DNA of 64,000 nucleotides from Pseudomonas synxantha (GCF_900105675.1 NZ_LT629786.1:3410001-3474000), one strand, 5' to 3'. Numbered from the stretch's first letter, positions 18,955-28,353 are shown. Program-made: numbers and translations. The notes: generated by a model not told the origin, from the letters alone.

Positions 18955-21201
18955 ATGAAACTTTATCCTCAGCAAAAATACCTCCCTTTGGTCACCAGCA
19001 TCGCGCTGGGTCAGGTACTGGCCTATGTGGCGACGGGGGCCCTGGCCGACACCGATCCCCAGTTGGCCACTGTACACGTTGAGGGCGCACGTCAGGCGGA
19101 CCCGCAGCAGCCGCCCACCTCGACTCAAAAGTTGAGCGGCAAGACACTCGAGCAGCAAGGGGTTTATCGATTGGAGGATCTGCAGCAACTGGCGTCCGGT
19201 CTTGATGTGGCAACCGTCGATCCTTATGACACTCGCCTGACCATTCGCGGAGTGGGCGATGGCGGTGGCACTGAAATCAATATCGGCATGCCAAGCGGTG
19301 TGGGGCTGTTTCTCGATAACGTTTACCTCAGTCGCCCGGGCATGATGTCCAATGATCTGCTGGACATCGAAAGTGCCGATGTATTGAGCGGGCCGCAGGG
19401 AACGCTCTATGGTTTCAACACCACCGGCGGTGCCATCGATATCCATAGCCGCAAGCCAACTTTCACCCCTGAAGGCTCCCTGCGCCAGTCCATCGGGCAG
19501 CGTGGTTACACCCAGACGCAGGCAATGTTTTCCGGTCCATTGACCGACACCCTGGCTGGGCGCATCAATCTGTCCCATACCGAGAAAGGCGGCTACATCA
19601 AAAATGAGTACACCGGGCACGAACTGGGCGGCAGCAACCAGGACGGGATGCGCGGGCAATTATTATGGCAGCCGGCAGATGACTTCAGCCTGCGCATCAT
19701 TGCCGACCTCAACAAGTCGACCAGCTACCCGGTGTCGGTGCTCGATAAAGCCAATGCGATCAACGGCACCGTCCCCTATCTGAATCGCGCAGCCCTGGTA
19801 GGAGCCCATGTTGTCGGCGGTGGCTATAAGGTTAACACCGACGATGAAAACGAGGCCTATGTCCGCCAGGGAGGGCTTTCCGTGCAAGCCGACTGGACAC
19901 TTGCTGACGGCTATAATCTGAGGACGGTTTCGTCGTACCGCTATTTTGGCTACCAACCCAACAATACCGATGGGTTGGATGTTCCATTGTTTGCCGGCAG
20001 CGGTGGCGATGTGCGTGATCGCGTCTGGTCGCAGGACATTCGCCTGGACTCCCCCAAGGGCGAACATTTCGACTATGCGTTGGGAGCAACCTACTGGGGC
20101 GAGGACCTTAATACATTTGCCCACGATTACTATGCGTCTGGCAGCCAGACAACCCAGTACTACGGCACAAACGCTAACACCGGCAAACTGGTCAAGCGCT
20201 GGGGTGAAATCAACGATACGGTGTTCTCGCTCTACGCCCAAGGGACTTGGCATGTGACCGACGAGTTCGACATTACCGGTGGTATTCGCAACAGCTACGA
20301 GAAGAAGTCCGGGTCATTCCGTCGAGCCAACAAGAACGATTTTGACTCCGGCAAGCTTAATCAGTACAGCCAGCTTCCGGCGGCGATGCTCAACTTCAAT
20401 TACTACTTCATGCCCAATCTGCAGGGCTACCTGACGATCGCGTATGGCGAAAAATCGGGTGGGCTGAACGTCTCGTCCGGCGCAGCCGGCAAAGCAGGCC
20501 TCGGCAGTTTGTTGATTGATCCGGAAAGCACCCGGGGCGGTGAGTTAGGTTTGAAGAGCCATTGGCTGGATAACCTTATCTCGGTTGATGCCGCGTTGTT
20601 TTGGTCCGAAGTGCGCAAGTTCCAAACCACCGCCTACGACCTCGAAAGTCAGAGCAGTTATTTGATCAACGCCGGAACCATGCGCTCCCGCGGCCTGGAA
20701 ACCAACCTGACGCTCAAGCCACTGGACGGTTTGACCGTCAATTTCAACGGTACGCTGCTGGACAACAAGTACCTGGACTTCAAAGACGGTAAATGCCCGG
20801 CCGAAGTGTCGCTTGCGCCGAAGCCGCCCGCATCCTGCGACATGAGTGGCGAACGGGTATTCCGCTCGCCCAAGGTCACTTACAACCTGACCAGCCGATA
20901 TGAGTGGCAAACGTTCGGGGCCTTGCAGGCGTTCGTGTCCGGTCGTTACTCCTATCGCACCTGGTCGTACGGCACGGTCGATAACTCGCAATTCACACGG
21001 GTACCGGGTTACGGATTGCTGAGCCTGTCGACCGGGCTCGGCGGCAAATACGGTGACGGCAACTGGAACGCTTCTTTGTGGGCCAACAACGTTACCGACA
21101 AGCGCTATTACCGCACGCTGAATACCGGCGATTACGGTTCTGCGTTTGGCGTGCTAGGTGAACCACGTACCGTAGGTATGACCCTCGGCTATGACTTCTA
21201 G
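18955..21201 (+). CDS. TonB-dependent outer membrane receptor
   Basis: This 748-residue receptor has a signal peptide ending near TGALAD. The plug domain (about 45-160) contains LTIRGVGDGG, ESADVLSGPQGTLYGFNTTG and GAIDIHSRKPTF. A 22-strand barrel follows and ends in the expected aromatic residue (MTLGYDF). The lack of siderophore-type context and the 70-base spacing from an SsuA/AtsR-like binding-protein gene point to uptake of a sulfur-containing organic compound or oligosaccharide rather than iron. The following lyase-like gene starts 12 bases after the stop. It probably draws energy from the tonB-exbB-exbD operon at 26013-28031. Confidence 0.85.
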   Translation: MKLYPQQKYLPLVTSIALGQVLAYVATGALADTDPQLATVHVEGARQADPQQPPTSTQKLSGKTLEQQGVYRLEDLQQLASGLDVATVDPYDTRLTIRGVGDGGGTEINIGMPSGVGLFLDNVYLSRPGMMSNDLLDIESADVLSGPQGTLYGFNTTGGAIDIHSRKPTFTPEGSLRQSIGQRGYTQTQAMFSGPLTDTLAGRINLSHTEKGGYIKNEYTGHELGGSNQDGMRGQLLWQPADDFSLRIIADLNKSTSYPVSVLDKANAINGTVPYLNRAALVGAHVVGGGYKVNTDDENEAYVRQGGLSVQADWTLADGYNLRTVSSYRYFGYQPNNTDGLDVPLFAGSGGDVRDRVWSQDIRLDSPKGEHFDYALGATYWGEDLNTFAHDYYASGSQTTQYYGTNANTGKLVKRWGEINDTVFSLYAQGTWHVTDEFDITGGIRNSYEKKSGSFRRANKNDFDSGKLNQYSQLPAAMLNFNYYFMPNLQGYLTIAYGEKSGGLNVSSGAAGKAGLGSLLIDPESTRGGELGLKSHWLDNLISVDAALFWSEVRKFQTTAYDLESQSSYLINAGTMRSRGLETNLTLKPLDGLTVNFNGTLLDNKYLDFKDGKCPAEVSLAPKPPASCDMSGERVFRSPKVTYNLTSRYEWQTFGALQAFVSGRYSYRTWSYGTVDNSQFTRVPGYGLLSLSTGLGGKYGDGNWNASLWANNVTDKRYYRTLNTGDYGSAFGVLGEPRTVGMTLGYDF

Positions 21202-21213
21202 AGAACGGCACCG

Positions 21214-23964
21214 ATGAACAATTTTCTCCTGGATCGACGCAGTTTCATGCGTGCCAGTGCCGTGATGGCCGGCACCCTACCCTTCGCTAATAGCGCAATG
21301 GCGTCCACGTCCACGTCGACCTCGGCCAACATGCCGGAAACCCAACTTGGCTGGTTGGGCCAGGACGCACCATCCTCTTTCACTGGCGTGACCTGGGGTA
21401 CGCCATGGCCGCAGGGAAAGGTCGCGGCGGGCAGTCAGTTCCAGATACGTGGCAATGACGGTTCCTTGCCATTGCTGCAAACCTGGCCGCTGGCCTATTG
21501 GCCCGATGGCAGTTTGAAGTGGACCGCTCATGCCATCGGGCCGCAGGCCAGCGCCGCTGCGAATTACGATCTGCGTCCAATCTCTGCCTCGGGCCCTGAA
21601 CCCGCCTCCCTGGTCAAGGAGCAGGATGGCGAAATCCACATCGACACCGGCTTACTGCAGTGCGTGATCCCTCGCCACGGGACGGTCCTGATCCGTAGCG
21701 TCAAGCGATTGGGGCGGCCTGGGTTAAAGAACGGTCACTTGGTTTTGCAGGTCCAAGGCGACCCGGACCAGGCATCAAGCACGGTGAGGCAGTACCTAAG
21801 CCAAGTAGAGCGTGTCGTGGCAGAGCAGACCGGACCGGTGCGCGCCGTGATCGCTTTGCACGGTACACACCGGCGGCTAGATGGTGATGAAACACTGATC
21901 CCTTTCATCGTGCGCGTTTACCTGTACCTAAACAGCGAGACCCTGCGTGTGATTCACACGTTGGTGATCGACGCTGACGAAACGCATGACTTCATCAAAG
22001 GGGTCGGGCTGCGTTTCGATACGCCGCTAGATGCACCGTTACATGATCGGCATGTGCGTTTCGTCGGTGCCAATGGAGGCTTATTCGCCGAAGCTGTGCG
22101 GGGCCTTACGGGGTTGCGGCGCAATCCTGGCGACGCGATCATGCGCGCGCAGGTCGAAGGACGAAGCACCGGCCCCGTGTCAGGATTTGCGCCTGAAGTC
22201 GCCGATCGTCTGCAATATATCCCGGCGTTTGGCAGCTATCGATTGCTTCAGGCTCACCCAGACGGCTTTCATATCAGCAAACGTACCTCGTCCGGACAAA
22301 GTTGGCTGCACAGTGCCACCGGGGAGCGGGCAGCAGGTGTTGGTTACTTGGGGACACCGCAAGGCGGCGTGGTCTTCGGTCTGCGTAATTTCTGGCAAAG
22401 CTATCCAGCACAACTGGATATCGAACGGGCGCACACCGAACAAGCGCAAATCACCCTGTGGTTATGGGCTCCACAAGCCGCACCAATGGATATGCGCGCC
22501 TACCACGACGGCTTGGGAGAAGACAGTTTCATCAAACAGCGTGAAGCACTGGAAATCACGTACGAAGATTACGAGCCAGGCTTTGGTACCTCCATGGGAG
22601 TCGCACGTACCAGCGAATTAGAACTGCAATTCGTGGTGGCAACGCCAAGCGGATCGCAACTGCAGCAAATAGCACAACGGATTCAAGATCCACCGTTGCT
22701 GCTGGTATCCCCTGAGCGTTTGCATGCTGCCGCTGTCTTCGGACCCGATTGGGCGCCGCCAAAGACGGATAACGGCCGCAAACAGGAAATCGAGGCGCAA
22801 CTGGCTTGGTATTTCGAGTTCTATCGCAACGAAGTCGCGCAGCGTAAGTGGTACGGTTTCTGGGACTATGGCGATGTCATGCACACCTACGATGAGCAAC
22901 GCCACGTCTGGCGTTATGACGTCGGCGGGTTTGCCTGGGATAACTCCGAACTGAGCACTGATTTGTGGCTGTGGTTTTACTTTTTACGAACAGGCCGTCA
23001 GGACGTGTTCCGCATGGCCGAAGCGATGACTCGTCACACTGGCGAGGTTGACGTCCATCACATCGGTCGCTTTGCCCCGCTGGGTTCACGGCATAACGTG
23101 CAGCACTGGGGCGACAGCGCCAAACAATTGCGTATCTCCACTGCCGCCAATCGCCGATTCCTTTATTACCTGACGGCGGATGAGCGTGTCGGTGACCTGC
23201 TGGATGAGCAAGTGGAAGCCTTGCGGACGCTACGCAACGTCGTACCAGGTCGCAAGATCGGTCAACAGCGTGATGTTCGGAACGGCTACGCCAGCATTAC
23301 CTTTGGCACGGATTGGGGCGCTATTGCCGCCGCCTGGTTGACGGATTGGGAGCGTAGCGGCGACCCCGCCGTTGCTCGGCGCCTGCTTAACAGCATGGAG
23401 TCGATTGCCGCGCAGCCCCACGGTTTTTTCACAGGGTTGGGCACTATGGAACTGGACACCGGCCGCTTCGACATCGACCAAAGCGGCAAGCTATCCGTAT
23501 CTCATTTGTCCGCGGTGTTCGGGCTTGCGGAAATTTGCAGTGAACTGCTGCAACTGTTGCCTTCGGCAAACTTTGAACGGGCCTGGTTGGACTATTGCCG
23601 CTTATACAATGCGCCGCTGGCAGAGCATCAAAAAGCTCTCGGGGAACCCCTCCCCAACTTGAACCTGGCGCAAGGGCATGCTCGTTTGACGGCTTTTGCC
23701 GGTTATCGATTGGGCGATGCAGCCTTGCAGGACCGTGCCTGGAAAGAGTTCTTCGCTGGAGCTGGCGGCATTCCGCAGCCCAACCGCAATCTGCATAAGG
23801 TGGTGCAGCCGAACTACCTGTACCCACTGGATGAACCCGACCCAGTGTCGGTCATTGATGAACACTCCGGTACATCCGCCACCGCCAACCTGTCAACCAA
23901 TGCTGTCGCTCAATGGGGCTTGACCGCTATTGCATTGCTGGCCTTTGAGCAGGCCGAGCACTGA
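21214..23964 (+). CDS. Tat-exported exo-rhamnogalacturonan lyase-like (YetA/PL26-like) protein
   Basis: This 916-residue protein has a twin-arginine-type signal at the N terminus (DRRSFMRASAVMAG, then SAMAS) and is therefore exported folded to the periplasm. The first part is a beta-sandwich-rich region (GVTWGTPWPQGKV, LQTWPLAYWPDGSLKWTA). The second half is a helical toroid-like region with WYGFWDYGDVMHTYD, VGGFAWDNSELSTDLWLWFY and EVDVHHIGRFAPLGSRHNVQ. This three-part pattern is what I know from the YetA / PcRGLX exo-rhamnogalacturonan lyase family, which acts on rhamnose-uronate polymers. Catalytic residues have not been mapped. It stands between a TonB receptor and a DUF6250 gene and probably trims the imported oligosaccharide. 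Confidence 0.7.
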   Translation: MNNFLLDRRSFMRASAVMAGTLPFANSAMASTSTSTSANMPETQLGWLGQDAPSSFTGVTWGTPWPQGKVAAGSQFQIRGNDGSLPLLQTWPLAYWPDGSLKWTAHAIGPQASAAANYDLRPISASGPEPASLVKEQDGEIHIDTGLLQCVIPRHGTVLIRSVKRLGRPGLKNGHLVLQVQGDPDQASSTVRQYLSQVERVVAEQTGPVRAVIALHGTHRRLDGDETLIPFIVRVYLYLNSETLRVIHTLVIDADETHDFIKGVGLRFDTPLDAPLHDRHVRFVGANGGLFAEAVRGLTGLRRNPGDAIMRAQVEGRSTGPVSGFAPEVADRLQYIPAFGSYRLLQAHPDGFHISKRTSSGQSWLHSATGERAAGVGYLGTPQGGVVFGLRNFWQSYPAQLDIERAHTEQAQITLWLWAPQAAPMDMRAYHDGLGEDSFIKQREALEITYEDYEPGFGTSMGVARTSELELQFVVATPSGSQLQQIAQRIQDPPLLLVSPERLHAAAVFGPDWAPPKTDNGRKQEIEAQLAWYFEFYRNEVAQRKWYGFWDYGDVMHTYDEQRHVWRYDVGGFAWDNSELSTDLWLWFYFLRTGRQDVFRMAEAMTRHTGEVDVHHIGRFAPLGSRHNVQHWGDSAKQLRISTAANRRFLYYLTADERVGDLLDEQVEALRTLRNVVPGRKIGQQRDVRNGYASITFGTDWGAIAAAWLTDWERSGDPAVARRLLNSMESIAAQPHGFFTGLGTMELDTGRFDIDQSGKLSVSHLSAVFGLAEICSELLQLLPSANFERAWLDYCRLYNAPLAEHQKALGEPLPNLNLAQGHARLTAFAGYRLGDAALQDRAWKEFFAGAGGIPQPNRNLHKVVQPNYLYPLDEPDPVSVIDEHSGTSATANLSTNAVAQWGLTAIALLAFEQAEH

Positions 23965-24003
23965 CCTATTGGCCTTCAAATCATCTGTTCAGAGACTGTT
24001 CTC

Positions 24004-24654
24004 ATGCCTCACCCGAGCCTTTTATCGGCGACTGCTGTCGAGTTTCAGCCCAGCGGTATCCGCGATGACTTTCCCGCGCTTGACCCTCAGCGCTGGCGCA
24101 TCGAAACCGAGCAACCCAATGACTCCCGCGTGTTTGTCGAATCCAGCAGACTGATTATGGACACCCGCGCCGGAATGACCGTATGGCTGCAACAGCGCCT
24201 GGCCGGTGCCTACCGAATCGAGTTTCTGCGACAGGTGCTGGTGGCCGGCCAGGCTAACGATCGGCTGTCCGACATGAATATTTTCTGGGCGGCCCACGAT
24301 CCCGGTGAGCCAGGCTTACATTCGCGGGATGGCGTGCTGGAATCCTACGACTCAATGGCCGCCTATTACGTGGGCATGGGGGGAAACACCAACACCACCA
24401 CGCGCTTTCGCTATTACGACGGGAGCGGCAATCGCCTGCTGCTGGGGGAGCGGCTGGACGCCGCTCATTTGCTGGAGGTCGGACGTATTTATCGGATCCG
24501 CATTGACGTGAGTTCTAAATCAACTGCGTACTGGGTCGATGGTGAGCCTGTGTTTGAACAACGCCTGGATGGACCTCCCGCTCCTGGCTATTTCGGCTTT
24601 CGCTCAGTGTGGTCGCGTCAGGCAATCAGCCGCTTCAGTGTGCAAGCCCTGTAA
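24004..24654 (+). CDS. DUF6250 domain protein (beta-jelly-roll-like)
   Basis: This 216-residue protein has the DUF6250 hallmarks NIFWAAHDP, ESYDSMAAYYVGMGGNTNTT and TRFRYYDGSG, and ends with a YFGFRSVWSR segment. The fold is concanavalin-like, and the family often accompanies or is fused to YetA-like lyases. No signal peptide is visible. The start at 24004 is in the same frame as the lyase and 13 codons after its stop, so export could have been through a fused form in an ancestor. It is the last gene of the operon and overlaps the LysR gene on the other strand by 20 bases. The function is unknown; binding or cleavage of uronate polymers is a guess from context. Confidence 0.7.
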   Translation: MPHPSLLSATAVEFQPSGIRDDFPALDPQRWRIETEQPNDSRVFVESSRLIMDTRAGMTVWLQQRLAGAYRIEFLRQVLVAGQANDRLSDMNIFWAAHDPGEPGLHSRDGVLESYDSMAAYYVGMGGNTNTTTRFRYYDGSGNRLLLGERLDAAHLLEVGRIYRIRIDVSSKSTAYWVDGEPVFEQRLDGPPAPGYFGFRSVWSRQAISRFSVQAL

Positions 24655-25606
24655 GGGGGAGTTCAGCGAGCTCGCCCTGGGGTGGGTTCGCTTCCAGCAT
24701 CTGCATCGCAGCGTCCGCCTCGTGGAAGGCGTCAATCAGGTTCTGAGCCAAAAAAGACACCTTATAGCCGGAGCGGCTGATAATACCGTAATGCGTAAAG
24801 AACTCCGGAGCCAACGGATCCAGTCCCCGGACATTCAGAACCTTGAGCCCCTGACGCAAATAGGGGTTGTTGTGGCTGACGTTGGTGGTACCGATGGCAT
24901 CCGAATGCTGGATAACGCTGATCAGACTATAGCCGCTGTCACATTCAATACTGGTCTGGAAATCCGGCCGCCCGCTTAATTCCACCAATGCCTTGCGCAG
25001 GTTGGGCGGACGTACCGTACCGGCCAACGGATAGCTGAACAATTGCTCGACGGTGATTTCATCCTGCGATGCCAGAGGGTGTTCGCTGCGGCAGCAGAAA
25101 CCCCACTGATGATGACTGAGCAGTTCCACACGATAGTCCGGATCGTGCTCGAAATTGCGTGCGTCCGCGACGAAGAACTCACACTCCTCGGCAAGCAGCC
25201 GCTGACCCAGGGCCTGCCAGTTATCCACATGAAAACGCAGTCTAACCTTGGGCAGTCGCCGCGTGAACACCCCCAGCGCCTGCGGCATTAGCCATGCGGC
25301 CGGTGCCGGCCCGCAGGCAAACGACAACTCACCAGCTTCATGCTCATTGAATTGGCGTACCGAATTGATCAGCTCATGAGCATTACCGATCATCTTCCGC
25401 GCATGTTCCAGCACGATCAGACCTTTCTTGGTCGGTGCCAGATTTCGCGTCCGGTCGATCAATCGGGTGCCAAAACTTTGTTCCAGTGCCTGGATGCTGC
25501 GACTAAAAGCCGATTGGGAAATATTGACTGATTGCGCGGCGAGGCCAAAGTTTCGGTACTCCACCAAAGCAATGAAGTGCCGCAGTTGACGTAGATCCAG
25601 ATGCAT
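24635..25606 (-). CDS. LysR family transcriptional regulator
   Basis: This 323-residue regulator has an N-terminal helix-turn-helix (FGLAAQSVNISQSAFSRSIQ) and the linker IDRTRNLAPTKKG. The effector domain covers about 90-300, with typical motifs SFACGPAPAAWLMPQ and GYSLISVIQHSDAIG. It lies between the receptor-lyase operon (convergent) and tonB-exbBD (divergent), so it is a good candidate to control one or both. A LysR gene beside a TonB receptor and Ats genes is also remembered from the P. aeruginosa ats region. The inducer is unknown. Confidence 0.85.
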   Translation of the reverse strand: MHLDLRQLRHFIALVEYRNFGLAAQSVNISQSAFSRSIQALEQSFGTRLIDRTRNLAPTKKGLIVLEHARKMIGNAHELINSVRQFNEHEAGELSFACGPAPAAWLMPQALGVFTRRLPKVRLRFHVDNWQALGQRLLAEECEFFVADARNFEHDPDYRVELLSHHQWGFCCRSEHPLASQDEITVEQLFSYPLAGTVRPPNLRKALVELSGRPDFQTSIECDSGYSLISVIQHSDAIGTTNVSHNNPYLRQGLKVLNVRGLDPLAPEFFTHYGIISRSGYKVSFLAQNLIDAFHEADAAMQMLEANPPQGELAELPLTGLAH

Positions 25607-26012
25607 TTAAGACAATGACTCGGTAAGTGTGTGGAGAAGAAGGTAACTGTGACCGAACGTCTGGCGCTTTAAAAAGAACTAAAAGCTTCAATAATGGTTT
25701 TTTAGGAATAAGGGGTAGGCATGAGCGGTATTTGATCGGAGCCATGTACGCTCTGACATAGGTGTCTGATCTACCACAATATATAGATTGCGAATCAAGC
25801 ATAAATATTTTGCGATTCGTGCATCTTCCCGGCAAGACCCGGTGTGACTGGCTTATGCCTATTGTGGTCGATAGCCAGCGAATTTTTTATTTCACTTCAA
25901 CTCAGCGCTAAGCGAAATTGCCGCACATTGAAGGCGGAGTAGTGTGTCTTTTTGTCCGCCAAAGGCCATTGTAGAGCGATTCAAATGATCAACAAGTTGT
26001 CAGGATTGTTAA
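25607..26012. promoter_or_regulatory. 406-base divergent promoter region, LysR/tonB
   Basis: No gene is seen. The region contains GATTGCGAATC at 25789-25799, a GATT-N3-AATC palindrome with T-N11-A-like features. About 30 bases later there is a related TTTTGCGATTCG. The 25775-25820 part is AT-rich. LysR binding here is plausible. A ribosome site (AGGA) precedes the ATG at 26013. Confidence 0.45.
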
Positions 26013-26819
26013 ATGATTAGCACTAAGGGGGAGACCGTGCAAGCGCTGCGACCACTAGATCCAAGCGAGCTGCTTGACCTTAGCCGGGTCTTTTGGAAGC
26101 CCTTGGAACTGTCGCGTCTACACAGCACGCCCAAGCGTGTCTTGAGTCGCAGCGAAGGGATCTTGCTGGGGGGGGTCGCCCTGGTGCTGCATGGCGCGGT
26201 GATTTTGTGGGTCAACCAGACACCGCCGCCGCTGCCCATAGTGCCGCCGGAAATTCCACCGATGACCATCGAGTTTTCTCAGCCCGCGCCGCCCGTGGTG
26301 CAAACATCGCCACCGCCGCCCGAGCCGATCGTGCAGCCCGTGGTCGAGCCACCACCACCGGTGGAGGACGAACTGGCGGTCAAGCCGCCACCGCCCAAAC
26401 CGATTCCCAAGCCCAAACCTGTGGTCAAGCCGGTGCCGAAGCCGGTCGCCAAACCGGTGGAGCAACCGCCCGCGCCACCGGCGCCGCCACAACCGGTCGC
26501 CGCCCCGGCACCACCCGCGCCACCCGCGCCAAAACCGGTAACCCCGGCCTCGGCCAGCGCGGGCTACCTGAAAAATCCGGCACCGGAATACCCGTCGCTG
26601 GCGATGCGGCGCGGCTGGGAAGGCACGGTGCTGTTGCGGGTGCATGTGTTGGCCAGCGGTAGGCCCGGTGAGGTCCAGATCCAAAAAAGCAGCGGTCGCG
26701 ATCAACTCGACGACGCCGCACGGGCTGCGGTCAAGCGCTGGAGCTTTGTCCCCGCTAAACAGGGTAATGACCCTATAGACGGCTGGGTCAGCGTGCCGAT
26801 CGACTTCAAGATCAAGTAA
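26013..26819 (+). CDS. tonB: TonB energy transducer
   Basis: This 268-residue protein has one membrane anchor (ILLGGVALVLHGAVILWV, about 50-67). A long proline-rich periplasmic spacer follows, with Glu-Pro and Lys-Pro repeats (about 70-190). The C-terminal TonB domain contains YPSLAMRRGWEGTVLLRVHV, the SSGRDQLDDAARAAV helix and WSFVPAKQ. A second possible start, GTG at 26037, has a stronger ribosome site (GGGGGAG). It is the first gene of tonB-exbB-exbD. It transmits proton-motive force to TonB-dependent receptors, probably the one encoded 5 kb upstream. The order resembles P. aeruginosa tonB2-exbB1-exbD1, which lies near an ats cluster. Confidence 0.9.
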   Translation: MISTKGETVQALRPLDPSELLDLSRVFWKPLELSRLHSTPKRVLSRSEGILLGGVALVLHGAVILWVNQTPPPLPIVPPEIPPMTIEFSQPAPPVVQTSPPPPEPIVQPVVEPPPPVEDELAVKPPPPKPIPKPKPVVKPVPKPVAKPVEQPPAPPAPPQPVAAPAPPAPPAPKPVTPASASAGYLKNPAPEYPSLAMRRGWEGTVLLRVHVLASGRPGEVQIQKSSGRDQLDDAARAAVKRWSFVPAKQGNDPIDGWVSVPIDFKIK

Positions 26820-26905
26820 TTCCATTGCGAACGTTTATACCGCGAGCCACCTGACAAAAGGCGCATCGCTACCACCGATTTAATGCCTTGTTGGAGAGCC
26901 TGACC

Positions 26906-27628
26906 ATGAATCTGATTGCATCCCCCTTCGAATCCATCGAACACGCCGTCATCTGGCTGTTGATTCTCTTCTCTATCGCGACCTGGGGCCTGGCCCTGCT
27001 CAAGGGCGTGCAGTTCACCCGCCTGAAGAGCCAGGATCGCAAGTTCCATAAACACTTCTGGGCCGCCTCCAGCCTCGATTCCGCTGCTGAATTGGTCCAT
27101 AGTCAACCGGGCGCCGCGGCTCGCGTCGCACTGGCCGGTTACGCCGCGATCCAGGTCAGCGACCAGCCGAGCACTGACCTCAGTCAGGCGATCAACCATC
27201 AGGACCGTCTTGAACGTGCCCTGCGCCAGCAGATCGTGCGTGAGCGCCGCTCGCTGGAAAGTGGGCTGGCGATTCTCGCCAGCATCGGCAGCACATCGCC
27301 CTTCATCGGCTTGTTCGGTACCGTCTGGGGGATCATGTCAGCCTTGAAAGGCATCAGTGCCGCGGGCTCGGCCAGCCTGGAAACCGTGGCCGGGCCGATC
27401 GGCGCGGCGCTGGTCGCCACCGGCGTGGGCATCGCCGTCGCGGTGCCGGCGGTGCTGGTTTACAACTACTTCCTGCGACGCCTGAAACTGACCGCCGCCG
27501 ACCTCGACGACTTCGCCCACGACTTTTACAGCCTGGCGCAGAAACATTCGTTCCGTGTGCTGCTGCACCCGGCGCAGAAAAAATCCGGCGCCACCGCGAC
27601 CGCGCAGAAAGTGAAGGAGGCGTCCTGA
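26906..27628 (+). CDS. exbB: ExbB/TolQ/MotA family proton channel
   Basis: This 240-residue inner-membrane protein has a first segment near AVIWLLILFSIATWGLALL. The conserved ExbB core is IGSTSPFIGLFGTVWGIMSA, then GPIGAALVATGVGIAVAVPA at about residues 135-190. ATG at 26906 has GGAG upstream. It forms the pentameric stator that, with ExbD, uses the proton gradient to energise TonB. It lies 86 bases after tonB and one base before exbD, within one operon. Confidence 0.92.
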   Translation: MNLIASPFESIEHAVIWLLILFSIATWGLALLKGVQFTRLKSQDRKFHKHFWAASSLDSAAELVHSQPGAAARVALAGYAAIQVSDQPSTDLSQAINHQDRLERALRQQIVRERRSLESGLAILASIGSTSPFIGLFGTVWGIMSALKGISAAGSASLETVAGPIGAALVATGVGIAVAVPAVLVYNYFLRRLKLTAADLDDFAHDFYSLAQKHSFRVLLHPAQKKSGATATAQKVKEAS

Positions 27629-27629
27629 G

Positions 27630-28031
27630 ATGGCCTTTTCCACACAAGACAGCGATGAAGTGCTGAGCGAGATCAACGTCACGCCACTGGTGGACGTGAT
27701 GCTGGTGCTGCTGGTGGTGTTCATCGTCACCGCACCCCTGCTGACAAACGCCATCCCGATCAACCTGCCCAAGACCGAAGCCGTTGCTCCGGTCGAGCAA
27801 AAGGACCCGTTGGTGGTGAGCATCGACGCCGCCGGCAAGCTGTTCATCAACAAGGACGAGATCCAGCCGGACTTGCTGGAGTTCAACCTGACGGCAGCCA
27901 AGGCCAAGGACCCCGACGTGCGCGTGCAACTGCAGGCGGATGACGGGGTGAACTATGGCGAAGTTGCGCGGGCTATGGCGTCGATCGAACGCGCCGGCAT
28001 CACCAAGCTGTCAGTGATTACCGCACGATAA
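27630..28031 (+). CDS. exbD: ExbD/TolR family proton channel subunit
   Basis: This 133-residue protein has the family N terminus (SEINVTPLVDVMLVLLVVFI), including the essential membrane Asp at about residue 25. The periplasmic domain ends in IERAGITKLSVITA. It completes the ExbBD proton motor. A strong terminator follows directly at 28048-28082, so the operon ends here and the receptor fragment downstream has its own promoter. Confidence 0.92.
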   Translation: MAFSTQDSDEVLSEINVTPLVDVMLVLLVVFIVTAPLLTNAIPINLPKTEAVAPVEQKDPLVVSIDAAGKLFINKDEIQPDLLEFNLTAAKAKDPDVRVQLQADDGVNYGEVARAMASIERAGITKLSVITAR

Positions 28032-28047
28032 GGCTTCTGTGTTTTTT

Positions 28048-28082
28048 GGGGCCGTCTTCTGCAAAGAGATGGCCCTTTTTTT
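28048..28082 (+). terminator. Rho-independent terminator after exbD
   Basis: The stem GGGGCCGTCT pairs with AGATGGCCC around a short loop and is followed by a run of seven to eight T. It is a canonical intrinsic terminator 17 bases after the exbD stop. Confidence 0.85.
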
Positions 28083-28353
28083 GGGGTCCCTGACCGATGA
28101 TGCGTCACCTGCTCGCGATGGTCGTTAACGATGACGCGGGCTGCCTGAATGTCCGTGGATTGTTTTTCGGGATTGCGTGAAGTCCCTCTTTTTCGCTTGC
28201 TGCTCCAGCAGCACCCTCCCCGCACACGTGCTGTGCCCCCCAGCAAAAGCCATTCCAAAAAACAAATTAACCTATTGATATTTATAGATTTAATTTGATG
28301 GCGTATCGCTTGCGATGCTGTCCCCAATGCTTTCAAACCGGGGAACTAGACGT
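28083..28353. other. intergenic region with putative promoter for receptor fragment
   Basis: No gene is seen. The AT-rich segment 28262-28297 (ATTGATATTTATAGATTT) probably contains the promoter or activator site of the truncated receptor gene. A weak ribosome site (GGGGAA) precedes ATG at 28354. Confidence 0.4.
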
